From: Oncomelania hupensis
Taxonomy: Eukaryota; Mollusca; Gastropoda; Littorinimorpha; Pomatiopsidae
Direction: 5' to 3'
Length of the DNA stretch: 64,000 nt
NCBI GenBank assembly: GCA_036898135.1
Contig: CM072526.1
Coordinates: 9,012,687 to 9,076,686, forward strand
In this document: positions 23,780 to 33,479 of the stretch, one piece after another
Layout of the letters: each line of letters starts with the position of its first letter
How positions within the stretch are numbered: the first letter of the stretch is position 1
Notes under the pieces: model-generated
What the model was told of the DNA's origin: nothing
Database searches by the model: none
What the model saw: only the letters and a program-made list of their open reading frames with translations
Made by a program: the position numbers and the translations under genes

Positions 23780-25084
23780 TTAGTAGTAGTAGTAGTCACA
23801 GCCGATTTGCCAACTTACGTGAACTGAAGTTCAGTGAATTCGACCCCGAGTTGAACTCGGGTCATGTGACTGTCTTTGTTGTCGTTGTTTTGTTGCTTTG
23901 TCATTGTTGTTGTTGCTATTTTTTATTTTTATTTTGGTTGTTGCTGCTGAGGTGGTTATTGCTGGTGCTACTTCTGTTGCTATTTCTCGTAATGGTTGGA
24001 ATAGGTTGACGTTTATCAGCAGCAGCAGAATTGATGACGACGACCACCACCACGATAATGACGATGATGATGATGATGACAACGACGCCAACGACGACGA
24101 CGAGGACGACGATGACAACATCTCCTTTCATGGCAATAACGTTAACCCACAATTTGTCCTTGTTGTTTCCAGAGTTATGCAACGTGGGAATGCCGTCACA
24201 AGTGGTGGGCGACAAAAGAGGCGAACATGACCTGTTGTTCATCCACCCTACAAACGGCGTCCTGCTCGTCTCTGTCAAGTCGGTTGGACAAAACTTTGCA
24301 GGTGAGACTTCTAGAGCTAGAGCACACAACATGCCTTAACTCCAGGCAAATGCAGCTCAGTCAAATCAAAGGCAAAGTCACAGCTTGGGTGATGATGACT
24401 GAAGCGTGACAACTGTGAAAGACATTGGAATGACTGGGGGTTTGGTCTTCTTATTCGCTGTATCAAATGTATATTTAGCATATCGATACAATCAATGGAC
24501 TATAAACCATTTCTAAATATGCCTGGACACTCACTGTGTTTTAAAGATAACATTTCATCGTGGAATGCGTGATGGTGTTTTTGATCGCAAAGTGGGCGCT
24601 CGTATTGTCGTCGTCACTGTTGTTGTTGATAGTGTTGTTGTCGTCGCTACTGTTGTTGTTGTTGTCATTGTCGTCGTTGCTGTTGTTGTTGCTGCTGCTG
24701 TCCAAGGCGTATGATAATCAGCCGTGACTTTATTTGGCAGCGCTGCAGAAGAGCCAGCAAGAGCAGGAGCACATATTGAAGAACATCATTCGAAACAAAG
24801 TCATCAACCAGTTGAATATCGAGGTGAAGGTCGTCGAGCACGTGCTGCGTGATCTTTCACCTCCCGTGACCCCTGCCCTCGCCCTCCCCAACATCACCAG
24901 GGAAATGCTGACTGCTGTGCTGGAACAAGACGCCATGCTGAAGCAGGTTACGTCTGCTTCATCGCTTATACAGTCAGTCAGTTAGTCAGTCAGACAGTGC
25001 TAGTCAATCAACCAGCAGGAATATATTCTTCGAGAGGCTGTGAATGAGTGGGTTAGTCAGCTCAACAGTCAATCAATTGGTTGT

Positions 25085-25162
<78 letters not shown>

Positions 25163-26210
25163 TGCATTTATACAGCGCATTTTTCATTAGAAAAACAATT
25201 CAAATGCGCTTGCACACATCATTCGTACGCATCATCACAACATTCGAACTACATCATGTCCAGGATGTTTGTGTAGGTGTTGCTTAGGTATTGTTTAGAT
25301 ATTGTTTAGGTGTTGCTTAGATGTTATTTATGTCAGTTGCTGGTTGTTAGCGAGGTGCCTGGAGGTAGAGGGACAGTTCAATGATTTGGGTGTGATCATT
25401 GTGTCAGCAGGTGGCTATTTTACTGTTGAAGTAACAATATATCAATTACTTATTGACAGACTGATTGAATGGCTTAACTGATTCACATAGACAACTTTCT
25501 TACTAAGCCTTCTTCTTTGCTAGTTTTATCTTCCTTTTTTGGACACTTCATTGTCCCTTTTTATCGGGAAATTCTGGGCTGCCTTCCCTGGGGAAGGCGT
25601 AGTCGTAGCCTATAGCACTCCCAAACCCAACCTACCTTATATTAGTTTTTTGCTTGAAATTTTGCTGGGGGAGCAAACCGGAGTACCCGGAGAAAACCCC
25701 GAGACTTTGCCCGAGTCGAAAGTAAATTGGGAGAAACATAACGCCTATAGTCAGTGAGCAGGTAGCTATTTTAAGGTAAGCTTACTTCATTGATTGATTA
25801 GAAGGGTCTGCTACCGTTGAACTATTCCCATTCCAGGCTACCTATCTTGGCAGATTGTGTATAATATTTGCCTCCAATATTTGTTTTCTCAATAGCCTTT
25901 GAACCTTTTTTCACAGGACCTCGACACGCTACTAAAGGGAGACAGTTCTGTACTCTGCATCTGCTCCGACGAGTTCTTTCCCTTGAACATAGATGCAGCA
26001 GACGACGGCAAATCAAACTCGGGTCTTGCTGAATGGTTTCAACGCAGATTTCCCTCTACAGGCCCTTCAGCCTATGCTCTTTCTCTGGACCAATATGAGG
26101 ATGTTGTAGGGAGGTAAGCTGTGGTTTATTTTTGTGTAATTGTTACTGTGATTTTCCACTTGAGGGAAGTTTGGGGAAAGTCTTGATTAACGCACTATAT
26201 GGAAACAAGG

Positions 26211-26279
<69 letters not shown>

Positions 26280-29200
26280 GTGTTTTTTTATGAGCGCGAT
26301 AAACGTCCGTGCGTATTGTTTGTAGCTATGGCAGACAATTGAGATTTTGATTGCGCTAAAGGATGGCATAAGAGTGGTGTACTAGTAGTCCTAGGGTTTA
26401 CTAATACAAGCCCTATCCCTAACGATGGCCCCAAATCTATTGTTAACTGTGACAACACATTCGGTCAACGAACAGCAGTTGTGAAAATTATTGCAATGAC
26501 TCCTATTGGTAGACTTTTATAGTTTGGTGTTAAATCCCTCTTCCCCTTTCATTCCATTTTGTTATAAGGTTCTTAATTGTGATTTGATTATATTGAATTG
26601 TTGTTATTAATTAATGTCTAATATCACCTAAATGTGTCAATAGACAATTAATGAAATATTGATTGATCGGTCAACGAAGATAGCCATTGACGAACACAAT
26701 CTGTCAACGACTTCATTTATTGACAAAAACAATCTATCAACGACATAATTCATTGGTAACACTATTTCGTTAAGTGTTGGGCATAAACCTGAGCAGCATC
26801 AATGATACTGCGTCTTATGTTTTAGAGCTGAGACTTCGTCATAATTATGCTGTTATGTTGAGACTGCGTCCTATGCTGTTATGCTGAGACTGCGTCCTAT
26901 GCTGTTATGTTGAGACTGCGTCCTATGCTGTTATGCTGAGACTGCGTCCTATGTTTTAGTGCTGAGACTGCTTCCTATGCTTTAAGTTTATCTTTTATTA
27001 CCAGAAGAAAATGACTTTAGCATTAATTTACTAATCTTACAATCAGTCCTTCTTTCATATGTTGCCCTGCTGATGACGTTCTTCGTCTCGAAGTTCCTCA
27101 GTGTCAGGCTATAGAGTCTAGTACTACTTACCACGCTTGTCTTGTCCATGCAAGGCCACTCACACGGCAAGGCTGCTAACTGTATCAGCGAGACAATGGG
27201 GCTTCTTCAATCGTCAGTGGGATGCAATAGGAGGCTACAATAACTTAGTACAGACCACCGTCACCTGCAGACCACCACGCATGTTGAAGTTTATAATTTT
27301 GTTTGTTCAGATATTGCGGTCTGTGCTCCATTGTGGACATCCATCACCGCAGCTGTGGAGGTCGAATAGAGGTCAGGACTATGTCAGAAGCTGTCACAGA
27401 AGTCAGCAGACGCTTCCGGTCGCTCCTTTTACTTCCGCACCAAGTGGATTTGCTATGCAGGTAACATGTACAACGATCTATTTACACAGAAATACGGTGC
27501 ATTGTTTTAAAAGGAGGGCTGGGATTGTTGTAACCTCGCCGTCATTGAAGCAGAAGGAGGAGAGAGGGAGAGAAAGAGAGCAAGGGTATGCGTGGGGTGG
27601 AGGAGCCATTGTAAAAGAAAGATTCTGGGGATGGAGAGGAAGTTGGAGGGGCCTTCTTATCAAGTGACCGTCTTTGTTAGGGCGGTGCCTCTTCCCTAAC
27701 AGAGTTTTATCTTACTGGGTTCTGAAAAAAAAGAGTCAGGTACCTAAACACAACTGGAAGGGAGGGGGGGGTGGGTTGTTGTGCGATGATTGGACGCGGT
27801 CGTAGGTCGATGTTCATATCTCCGTGTATTAATAGTAATGTTTGTCAAATCTGCTGTAAACAGCTCGCACACCAGGGTCTACATGTACGGCATGCTGGGC
27901 TCCGGCAAGACCGTCTTGCTGACGTTGAAGGCGCGTCATTGGTTAGCCACAGGATGTGACGTCATCGTGATTAACGTCGGTTATGACGCAAAAGGAGCTC
28001 CTATTGGCCACGCCCTTCTTCGTGACATTGAAAAGGCCTCTGAAAATGATGGCAGTGACTCGGAGGTGCTTGTGTATTAATGTGGGCTTTCAATGTATTC
28101 TGTTTTCCTCTTCCTTTGGTGTTGCTGTATTGTTCATGATGATTCTGACGCTGTTGTTGTTGTTGGTGGTGGTGGTGGTGGTGGTGGTGGTGGTGGTTGC
28201 TGTTGTTTTTGTTGTTGTTCTTCTTCTTGTTCTTGTTTTTGTTCTTGTTCTTGTCTTGTTCTTGTTCTTCTTCTTGTTCTTCTCCTTGTTCTTCTTGTTC
28301 TTCTTGTTCTTCTTGTTCTTCTTCTTCTTCTTCTTCTTCTTCTTCTTCTTCTTCTTCTTCTTCTTCTTCGTGAAACGTGTGTATTTTGCCTCTGTTTAAT
28401 TCAGGTGGTCATGATCAACGTCAGGTTGGCAGAGTTTGAAGTTAAGACGTTCCTGCAGGCTATCAATGACAAGATCCTGAAGATGCAACAAGACAGACTC
28501 CTCCAACCTTCCACAGAAGATATTGACACCAATCCTGCATCATCGTCATCAGCAGTAGCAGTAGAAACAGCAGTAGCAGTTGAAACACCAGTAGCAGTAG
28601 AAACAGCAGTAGAAACAGCAGTAGGAGGGGCAGCAACTGGTCTACTTCAGAGCTCAAAGACGGAGCCTCGACCTCGATCCGTCCACTTCATACTGGATGA
28701 GATCTACCCCAAATTCCACCCAGTGTTCACAGCGTTGACAGAACACTTCCCTCAGTCACACATATGGGCAGCTGGTAAGTCCACAGTGGCAAGATTGACC
28801 ACACTTCCACTAACTGACTAAGTACAGCGTCATGTTGTAAGGTTGTAGCAGCGGCAGCAGGAATATGGACATAAACCATCACCTTCACTCTAAACCTTGT
28901 TTTCATGACAATCCCGCAAGACATGACACTATAGAAAATAGTGTCCAACCTGATAGTCCACTGCACGTTGAATAGAGCTGGTAGTGTCAGGCTGGTCAGC
29001 ATTGACATCTTTGCCATCATAGTGGACATTGTTGATAGTAAGGCGGGAAGTTCAGTGGAGGGGTGCCCGCAGTCTCAACTGTTAACCTGGACGAGTGACT
29101 GCCAGAGATACAATACACCCACCATGAACTCCGTCCTATTCCACATCGCGTTGAAGTGGTGCTCTGCAGTTGCGGGGCTTTAGCTGAGAAAGCAACGTGC

Positions 29201-32200
29201 ATTTCGTGTGCATGGGTGACGTGACAAGTATCATCCATTCTCCAAATCCCTGTCGCGGAACTTGATGGCAAAAGTAATCCTTGTGTGTTCTGCGTTGTGT
29301 GTTCTGTGTTGTGAGAGGTCTTCCGTCACTGGGTAGCATGCTGCTGCTGTTGTTGTTGCAGGTCTAGTGCAAGAGAACGCACCAGCGGGATTCCAGTCCC
29401 ACAAAATGGACAGAGTGTTGCGGAACCCACCAACCGTCCAGCGTGTTCTCAGACACACTGACTATGACTCTGCCAGGTTAGTACAACCGTTTCCAGTCTA
29501 CAAACATTATGTGCATCATTTGCTTTCTTCGGGGTGTCGGATAGTGCAGTGGTTGGAGCACTCGCAACTGTGTCGCAAGTTAAGCACCATCCAGTGCGGT
29601 TAGCACTTGGATGGGTGACCGCAAAACGTGAAGCGACAAATAACAACGCCCCCAGTTGACTCAACTGTGACTGAGTACCGACACTCTTAAGGGTGGGGAA
29701 GATAAAGCAGCGAGGGAGAGAGATGGGCATCACCCTCATTACGCTGGCCCAAGATAAGTGTGATCTCCAACATCACGCTCCCCTACGGCCACAAGGCTAT
29801 GGGACCACCTTTACCTTTTTATTTGTTTTCTTAATACAACGCAAAACTGTGTTTTTTAATGTTCCGAATTATTTCACTGAACTGAGGGATTTACTGATGT
29901 CTTTGATGTCCGTGATGATGCCATTGGGGCTGTTGGTCATCATTTTGGTCTTCTCTGCACTGATGAAGGCGACAGGATAATCGCTGAAAGCTACACGAAT
30001 GAGTAGCCATTTATGCATGTGTGACTTGTCAAAAAAATCTGTAGCCGATATTTCTCTGCACTTATTTCCATTCCAAAGGCTCTGGAGGTGGTGTCAAGCC
30101 TTTTTACCAGATGTTCAAGTTCTTGTTCCTCTCTAACACGGAGTTTGAAGATTGCTCTACACCCTATGCTGACTGTCCTTTCGTGACCTGCAATGCATCT
30201 GGAATGATGGCGCGGTCCAGAAAGATGTTGAAGAGTGTTGGAGAGAGTTGGTATCCTTGACACACGCCGATTGTTGTTCTGAACCAGTTCCCAATGGCGC
30301 TGTTGTGGAGGACAGCACTGGTATCCATGTCATCCAGGCTTTTGATGACTTCAATAATGTTAGGGCTGGTGTTGTACACTCTCATAGCTGGCCACAGAGC
30401 TGCAAGCCAGACTCGGTCAAACGCATTCTTCAAACCTACAAACACATGATATAGATGTTGTTGGTGCTGTAAGTATTTCTCGCAGATTATTCCGAGGTTG
30501 AAAATCTGTTCAGTGGTACTTCGCCCTGCCCTGAGTCCTGTTTATTCTTTAGCTATGATTTGTTCAGCTTGGTGTTTCAACCTGTTGAGTATTATTTTCA
30601 GGAGAACCTTGTTGGGATGGTTTATGAGCCTGATGGTGCGGTAATTTTCACACTCTAGTCCCCCAACACAGTGCATAGCTTCAAATATCTAGGAGCCATT
30701 GTATCAACCAATGGGTCCCGACATTATGTCCTCTCCAGGATCGAACAAACAACTGCTGCTCTGACAAGGTTGAAGCCCAATTGGAAAAGACAGGACTATC
30801 AGTCTGCATTCCAAGGTCAGGCTGCTGCGCTCCCTTGTCATCTCCATCTTCCTATACGCTTGCGAAACATGGACCCTAGCAGCAGATCTACAACGAAGAA
30901 TACAAAACATGGAGATGAGGTGCTACAGTAGACTTCTTGGCATTTTCTAAACCCAGCACATCACCAACAATGAAATCAGACAGACCATCACACAAGCCAT
31001 TGAAAAACACGATGACCTGCTCACAGTGGTGAAGAAACGGAAACACCAACGGTATGGCCACGTCACCAGAAAATCAGGCCTTGCAAAGGCCATCCTGCAA
31101 AGCACAGTGCAAGAAGGCAGAAGAAGAGGGAGACAGAAAAAGAAGTGTAAAAACAACTTTCGAGAATGGACTGGCCTGACACTGTGCGAAGCCATGAAGG
31201 TTACTGAGGACAGAGAAAGGTGAAGTACGCTGGTTAAACGATCATCTCTGGTGCCCCAACGACTTTCGAGGTACGGGATAGGATAGAAATTAGTACATTC
31301 TTATTCATATGAAAACGTTTTGAATAAGTTATTTTGCTCCTGAAATATTCTGGTTCTAAGATTTTGTACAGTCATGTATCCTACTAAATTGGAGCATTCG
31401 TTTTCCGGCTAGAAAAATAACTGGTATAATTTGTTCTCCACTTACATTGCAGTTACACAAAAATCTGAATTTGAACTATATTATTGTCAACGGAAGTATA
31501 ATTGTTTTCCTGGAAACTGTGTCTCATTATTGTCCCACAGGTATGATGATACTGACGTCACACATTGATCACTTTTACTGTGCAGGTTTGAGGGCTATAC
31601 CACTAATGGTGCTAAAGACGGTCTGCCATCAGAGGGTCCCACGCCGATGTTCATCTACCATCAGTACCACGCGTATTCCTCTTCTCCTCCTCCCTGTCCT
31701 CCTCCGCCTCCTCCATCCTCTTCCACTTCACCGGCTTTCACGTCCCCTCCCCCTCTCTTTGTTCTGTCTTCTCCGGAGGCTGCCGCAGACGACAATCCCT
31801 ACGCCTTCATCAATGCCTATTCACCGCTGGGCTGCGAACAGTGCGCTGTGGAAACGTGCCAGTTTCTACAGAAGAATGTCGGCATCAGCCCAGCGTCATC
31901 TGGCGATGACAACTACGGCGGAAACGTCAAAATGGAGAAATCTCCCAAGAAGAAATCCAAATCAGCCGTCCAGCAGCGTCTGAGTGCGAAGGACGTGGTG
32001 GTGTTGTGCAGAGACCCCAAAGCTAAATGCTTGTACCCGCAGGTGGACGACTGCTTCCGACTGAACGCTCAGCTGTTCTCGCAATTCGTGTTAGCCATGG
32101 ATCATTCCGTCTACGCCCGGAGACTGCGACAGTTCGGGTATGCCGTGAGGACGGCCACCGACACGAGTTCCGATGAACTGGTGATGGCCGACACGGACCA

Positions 32201-32669
32201 AATCACCCTTACGTGGGTCAACCCTGTGTCCGGCTTGGAGTGGCCCGTCGTGATATATATCCCCGGAGATCCGCCTCATGCAGGAAATACTGATAGCGCG
32301 CAACCTGAAAACCCGGAAAATTGGGAGACCCAGGACTGTCATGAAACCGATCCTGAGTCCATCGAGGCTGAAAAGTTGCAATTTTCCGAGGCCAAAAGGC
32401 TGGGAATAACCGAAGTAGGTCAAATGCCTGAGTCATCACAGATTCACATGCCTGAGTCATCATCGGGTCACATGCCTGATTCATCACAGGACGCTCAGAA
32501 GTATGAAACATCGAGGTCTGTTGAGAAGGATGAGTGGAAATTTGCCTGCAATGACGTGATAGAGAGAGGTCTTCAAGCAGTCACAGGTCGTATGAGTGAA
32601 GAGGATAAGAAATACTTGTTCTGGGGAGGCAGTCGCTGTACATCTCAGCTGGTGGTCATCATTCCTTGA
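20281..32669 (+). CDS. NERD-like nuclease / SF1 helicase-like protein, ten exons, 5' partial
   Basis: Exons are 20281-20490, 22785-22950, 24173-24301, 24741-24946, 25917-26113, 27311-27460, 27864-28065, 28405-28774, 29362-29476 and 31586-32669. All nine junctions keep phase (0,1,1,0,2,2,0,1,2), giving 942 codons with one terminal stop. Residues about 88-168 look like a NERD domain of the PD-(D/E)XK nuclease superfamily, with E90, G142-E143, D145 and K161. Residues 358-370 carry Walker A (GMLGSGKT), 513-520 Walker B (VHFILDEI), 798-805 GLEWPVVI like SF1 motif V, and 931-940 SRCTSQLVVI like motif VI. A likely role is a nucleic-acid-dependent ATPase with an attached, possibly inactive, nuclease; this is inference. 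Similar unnamed proteins occur in marine invertebrates. Upstream exons are missing. Confidence 0.8.
20491..21812. repeat. Intronic minisatellite, 42-bp unit, about 31 copies
   Basis: Begins within ten bases of the donor of exon a. Units contain GTTGTATCATGCCAAAGCTA and TGATGTTCTTCATTTTGTCG. The unit is open in several frames on both strands, producing the longest frames in the window (545 and 494 residues), none of which looks like a natural protein. Confidence 0.95.
21813..22405 (-). mobile_element. SINE family with GCGCT 3' end, with a second partial body
   Basis: Starts AAAGCGCTTTTCCAGCTC at the end of the minisatellite and runs through the family blocks TAGGACATAAGCGTC. From about 22165 a second diverged body ends with GGTTTATACTCTCATCCGAA. 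Both lack the tRNA head. Confidence 0.75.
22449..22710. repeat. Intronic minisatellite, 53-bp unit, five copies
   Basis: Nearly identical units with GTTGTTGGCGCCATGGTGAC and TCGTCTTTATCGTAAAGAAG, 75 bp upstream of exon b. Confidence 0.95.
22785..22950 (+). CDS. Helicase-like gene, exon b (start of NERD-like region)
   Basis: Acceptor TTATTTACGTAG, donor GTGAGT. Residues 71-126, with SEAEYMVAEAFRQLASNL, the helix that carries the first conserved Glu (E90) in NERD-type proteins, then AIIVGHKFENYL. Confidence 0.85.
23068..23630. repeat. Intronic minisatellite, 26- to 31-bp units, about 19 copies
   Basis: Units contain CATTCTACAGACATTATCAC and CACGTA(TA)GCA. Length differences come from loss or gain of TATAG. 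Confidence 0.9.
23664..23773. repeat. (GA)n microsatellite
   Basis: GA repeats with CA and AA interruptions, then (TAG)n. Confidence 0.9.
24031..24118. repeat. GAT/GAC-rich simple sequence
   Basis: Imperfect GAC/GAT trinucleotides about 55 bp upstream of exon c. Low-complexity Asp frame only. Confidence 0.8.
24173..24301 (+). CDS. Helicase-like gene, exon c (nuclease core)
   Basis: Acceptor TTGTTGTTTCCAG, donor GTGAGA. Residues 126-169 include GEHDLLFIHPTNGVLLVSVK. The pattern Glu, Asp, then Lys fits a PD-(D/E)XK core, but Ser159 stands where the acidic residue of (D/E)XK is normal. Confidence 0.85.
24741..24946 (+). CDS. Helicase-like gene, exon d
   Basis: Acceptor TTTATTTGGCAG, donor GTTACG (weak but in phase). 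Residues 169-237, helical and Gln-rich: LQKSQQEQEHILKNIIRNK. Confidence 0.8.
25087..25250 (-). mobile_element. (AAT)n microsatellite at a SINE-like 3' end
   Basis: About 75 bp of AAT repeats followed by ATTTATACAGCGCATTTTTC, the complement of the AAAAAGCGC-type 3' end seen elsewhere. Confidence 0.7.
25545..25765 (-). mobile_element. SINE fragment, minus strand
   Basis: GCAAACCGGAGTACCCGGAG and AAAACCCCGAGACTTTG are the complement of the shared SINE central motif. Head degraded. Confidence 0.6.
25917..26113 (+). CDS. Helicase-like gene, exon e
   Basis: Acceptor CCTTTTTTCACAG, donor GTAAGC. Residues 238-303, with LKGDSSVLCICSDEFFPL and GLAEWFQRRFPS. Confidence 0.85.
26211..26279. repeat. (TTG)n microsatellite
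   Basis: About 22 pure units in the intron after exon e. Confidence 0.95.
26290..26824. other. Intronic sequence, no further exon seen
   Basis: AT-rich. Contains three diverged TCAACGA-type blocks near 26670-26745 but no regular array. Confidence 0.4.
26825..26985. repeat. Short minisatellite, about 26-bp unit, six copies
   Basis: Units contain GAGACTGCGTCCTATGCTGT, with degenerate end units. Confidence 0.85.
27311..27460 (+). CDS. Helicase-like gene, exon f
   Basis: Acceptor TTGTTTGTTCAG, donor GTAACA. Residues 303-353 in the phase forced by exon e: YCGLCSIVDIHHRSCGGRIE, ending LLLLPHQVDLLC, the segment that normally precedes the P-loop in SF1 enzymes. Confidence 0.75.
27864..28065 (+). 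CDS. Helicase-like gene, exon g (Walker A)
   Basis: Residues 353-420 contain RVYMYGMLGSGKTVLLTLKA. Two in-phase acceptors 12 bp apart are possible (exon start 27864 or 27876). The first gives SSHTRVYMYG, which aligns better with related ATPases. Donor GTGCTT at 28066 is weak. Reading through it gives a stop after LVY. Confidence 0.8.
28160..28372. repeat. (GGT)n and (TTG/TTC)n simple sequence
   Basis: GGT repeats (28164-28195), then TTG/TTC repeats ending in pure CTT (28317-28370). They form a long pyrimidine-rich stretch just upstream of the exon h acceptor. Confidence 0.9.
28405..28774 (+). CDS. Helicase-like gene, exon h (Walker B)
   Basis: Acceptor CTGTTTAATTCAG, donor GTAAGT. Residues 421-544. 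A Val/Glu-rich low-complexity insert from GCAGTAGCA-type repeats (residues about 470-494) lies before RSVHFILDEIYP, and the exon ends SHIWAAG. Confidence 0.85.
29362..29476 (+). CDS. Helicase-like gene, exon i
   Basis: Acceptor TGTTGTTGTTGCAG, donor GTTAGT. Residues 544-582 include APAGFQSHKMDRVLRNPPTV, a block characteristic of this invertebrate family and lying after Walker B. Confidence 0.85.
29535..29825 (+). mobile_element. SINE with 5S rRNA-derived segment
   Basis: GCGGTTAGCACTTGGATGGG followed by TGACCGC (29597-29623) matches the 3' internal-promoter part of 5S rRNA, preceded by GTTAAGCACC. Just upstream, TAGTGCAGTGGTTGGAGCAC resembles a tRNA A-box region, so the head may be a tRNA-5S chimera. 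The body runs to ACCACCTTTACCTTTTT. Intronic, in the same direction as the host gene. Confidence 0.75.
29876..31287. mobile_element. RTE-type LINE copy with 5' inversion (twin-priming structure)
   Basis: Left part (29876-30652) is the reverse transcriptase region in minus orientation. Right part (30653-31287) is plus-oriented, from the codons for HSFKYLGAIVS through the C-terminal region (MVKKRK) to the GGGATAGGATAG tail. In the element's own coordinates the inverted piece ends and the direct piece begins at the same place (CAACACAGTGCATAGC). This is the product expected when one break primes each strand. Both halves carry stops. Confidence 0.85.
29962..30051. mobile_element. 90-bp insertion flanked by an 11-bp direct repeat
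   Basis: Interrupts the inverted LINE segment. Flanks are TTCTCTGCACT at 29951-29961 and 30052-30062; other copies of the LINE have this sequence once. The insert begins GATGAAGGCGACAGG, can form a hammerhead-like fold, and has a 7-A run near its right end. Confidence 0.65.
31288..31585. other. End of last intron, no gene seen
   Basis: AT-rich intron sequence leading to the pyrimidine-rich acceptor of exon j. Confidence 0.5.
31586..32669 (+). CDS. Helicase-like gene, terminal exon j
   Basis: Acceptor CTTTTACTGTGCAG; TGA at 32667-32669. Residues 582-942. Starts FEGYTTNGAKDGLPSEGPTP, then a Pro/Ser-rich stretch, a CxxC-like LGCEQCAVETC (663-673), a basic KSPKKKSKS, DVVVLCRD, GLEWPVVI, a short MPESSQIH/MPESSSGH/MPDSSQ repeat, and terminal SRCTSQLVVI, resembling SF1 motif VI. 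Confidence 0.9.
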
Positions 32670-32789
32670 CTTCCAGCGCCTTGTGCTTGTCTTGTGGCCA
32701 GGAAATGGCGCTCTATACCAGAGGACGTTGATAATGGACATTGCACCAGAGGTTTAGCCACATGCACAGTCATCACACCGTAGACTAAT

Positions 32790-32870
32790 ATTACTTATGA
32801 TGTTGTACATGGTGTTGCTTCTGTTTCAGGACTAATATTACTTATGATGTTGTACATGGTGTTGCTTCTG
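32790..32870. repeat. Tandem duplication, 45-bp unit, two copies
   Basis: GACTAATATTACTTATGATG through TGCTTCTGTTTC is repeated once in the 3' flank of the helicase-like gene. Confidence 0.85.
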
Positions 32871-32904
32871 TTTCCATTCTGTGATCCTTATTCCTGGAGT
32901 CTTG

Positions 32905-32980
32905 GAGCACGCTGGTTAAACGATCATCTATAGTACCCCAACGACCTTTGAGTTACGGGATAGGATAGGATAGAATAGGT
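32905..32980 (+). mobile_element. RTE-type LINE, extreme 3' end only
   Basis: About 75 bp: GCTGGTTAAACGATCATCTA, then GTTACGGGATAGGATAGGAT. It matches the last codons and tail of the local LINE, so it is a severely 5'-truncated insertion 236 bp past the helicase-like stop codon. Confidence 0.8.
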
Positions 32981-32984
32981 TTTT

Positions 32985-33115
32985 ATTGGGCCATTTGCAG
33001 TCCGCTGGACCCTGTAAGCAATGAATAACTAACTAACTGTTTCCATGATGTGGTCCTGATTCGTCTCTTTGCAGTCCGCTGGACCCTGTAAGCAATGAAA
33101 AACTAACTAACTGCC
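32985..33115 (+). repeat. Duplicated retroelement-tail-like segment
   Basis: GCAGTCCGCTGGACCCTGTA followed by AGCAATGAATAACTAACTAA occurs twice about 68 bp apart. The (AACT)n ending is like a LINE tail; family unknown. Confidence 0.55.
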
Positions 33116-33479
33116 TGCATGCTTTTAACAGTCTTCAGTCTGAGCTCTAGGTCAAAATTAACCAAAATCTCATAAAATGTCTAATTCACGCCAAGAGGCG
33201 ACTTTCTGCTTTTAGATGTCTCATTTCGCTAAACTTCAATCTAAACATCGTATCCGTTGATGATCGTCTGCTCACTGCTATTGCAGTAAATGACTCGTCT
33301 CCATTAGAATAGAGGCACAGACAACCAGTTGATTAACGCAGCGATGCATGACGAACATACTCCAAGGCGTTGTTATGAATTTGCCATCCCAGGAGAATTG
33401 TGTGCGTGTAGTATTGAGTGACGCAATAACCTTTTCAAAGAACCCTTCGTACACATGCATTTTAAAACTGTGTTTTGGG

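Noticed and set aside
29590..29625. 5S rRNA gene
   Set aside because: Only the inner 3' part matches 5S rRNA, and it is embedded in a SINE.
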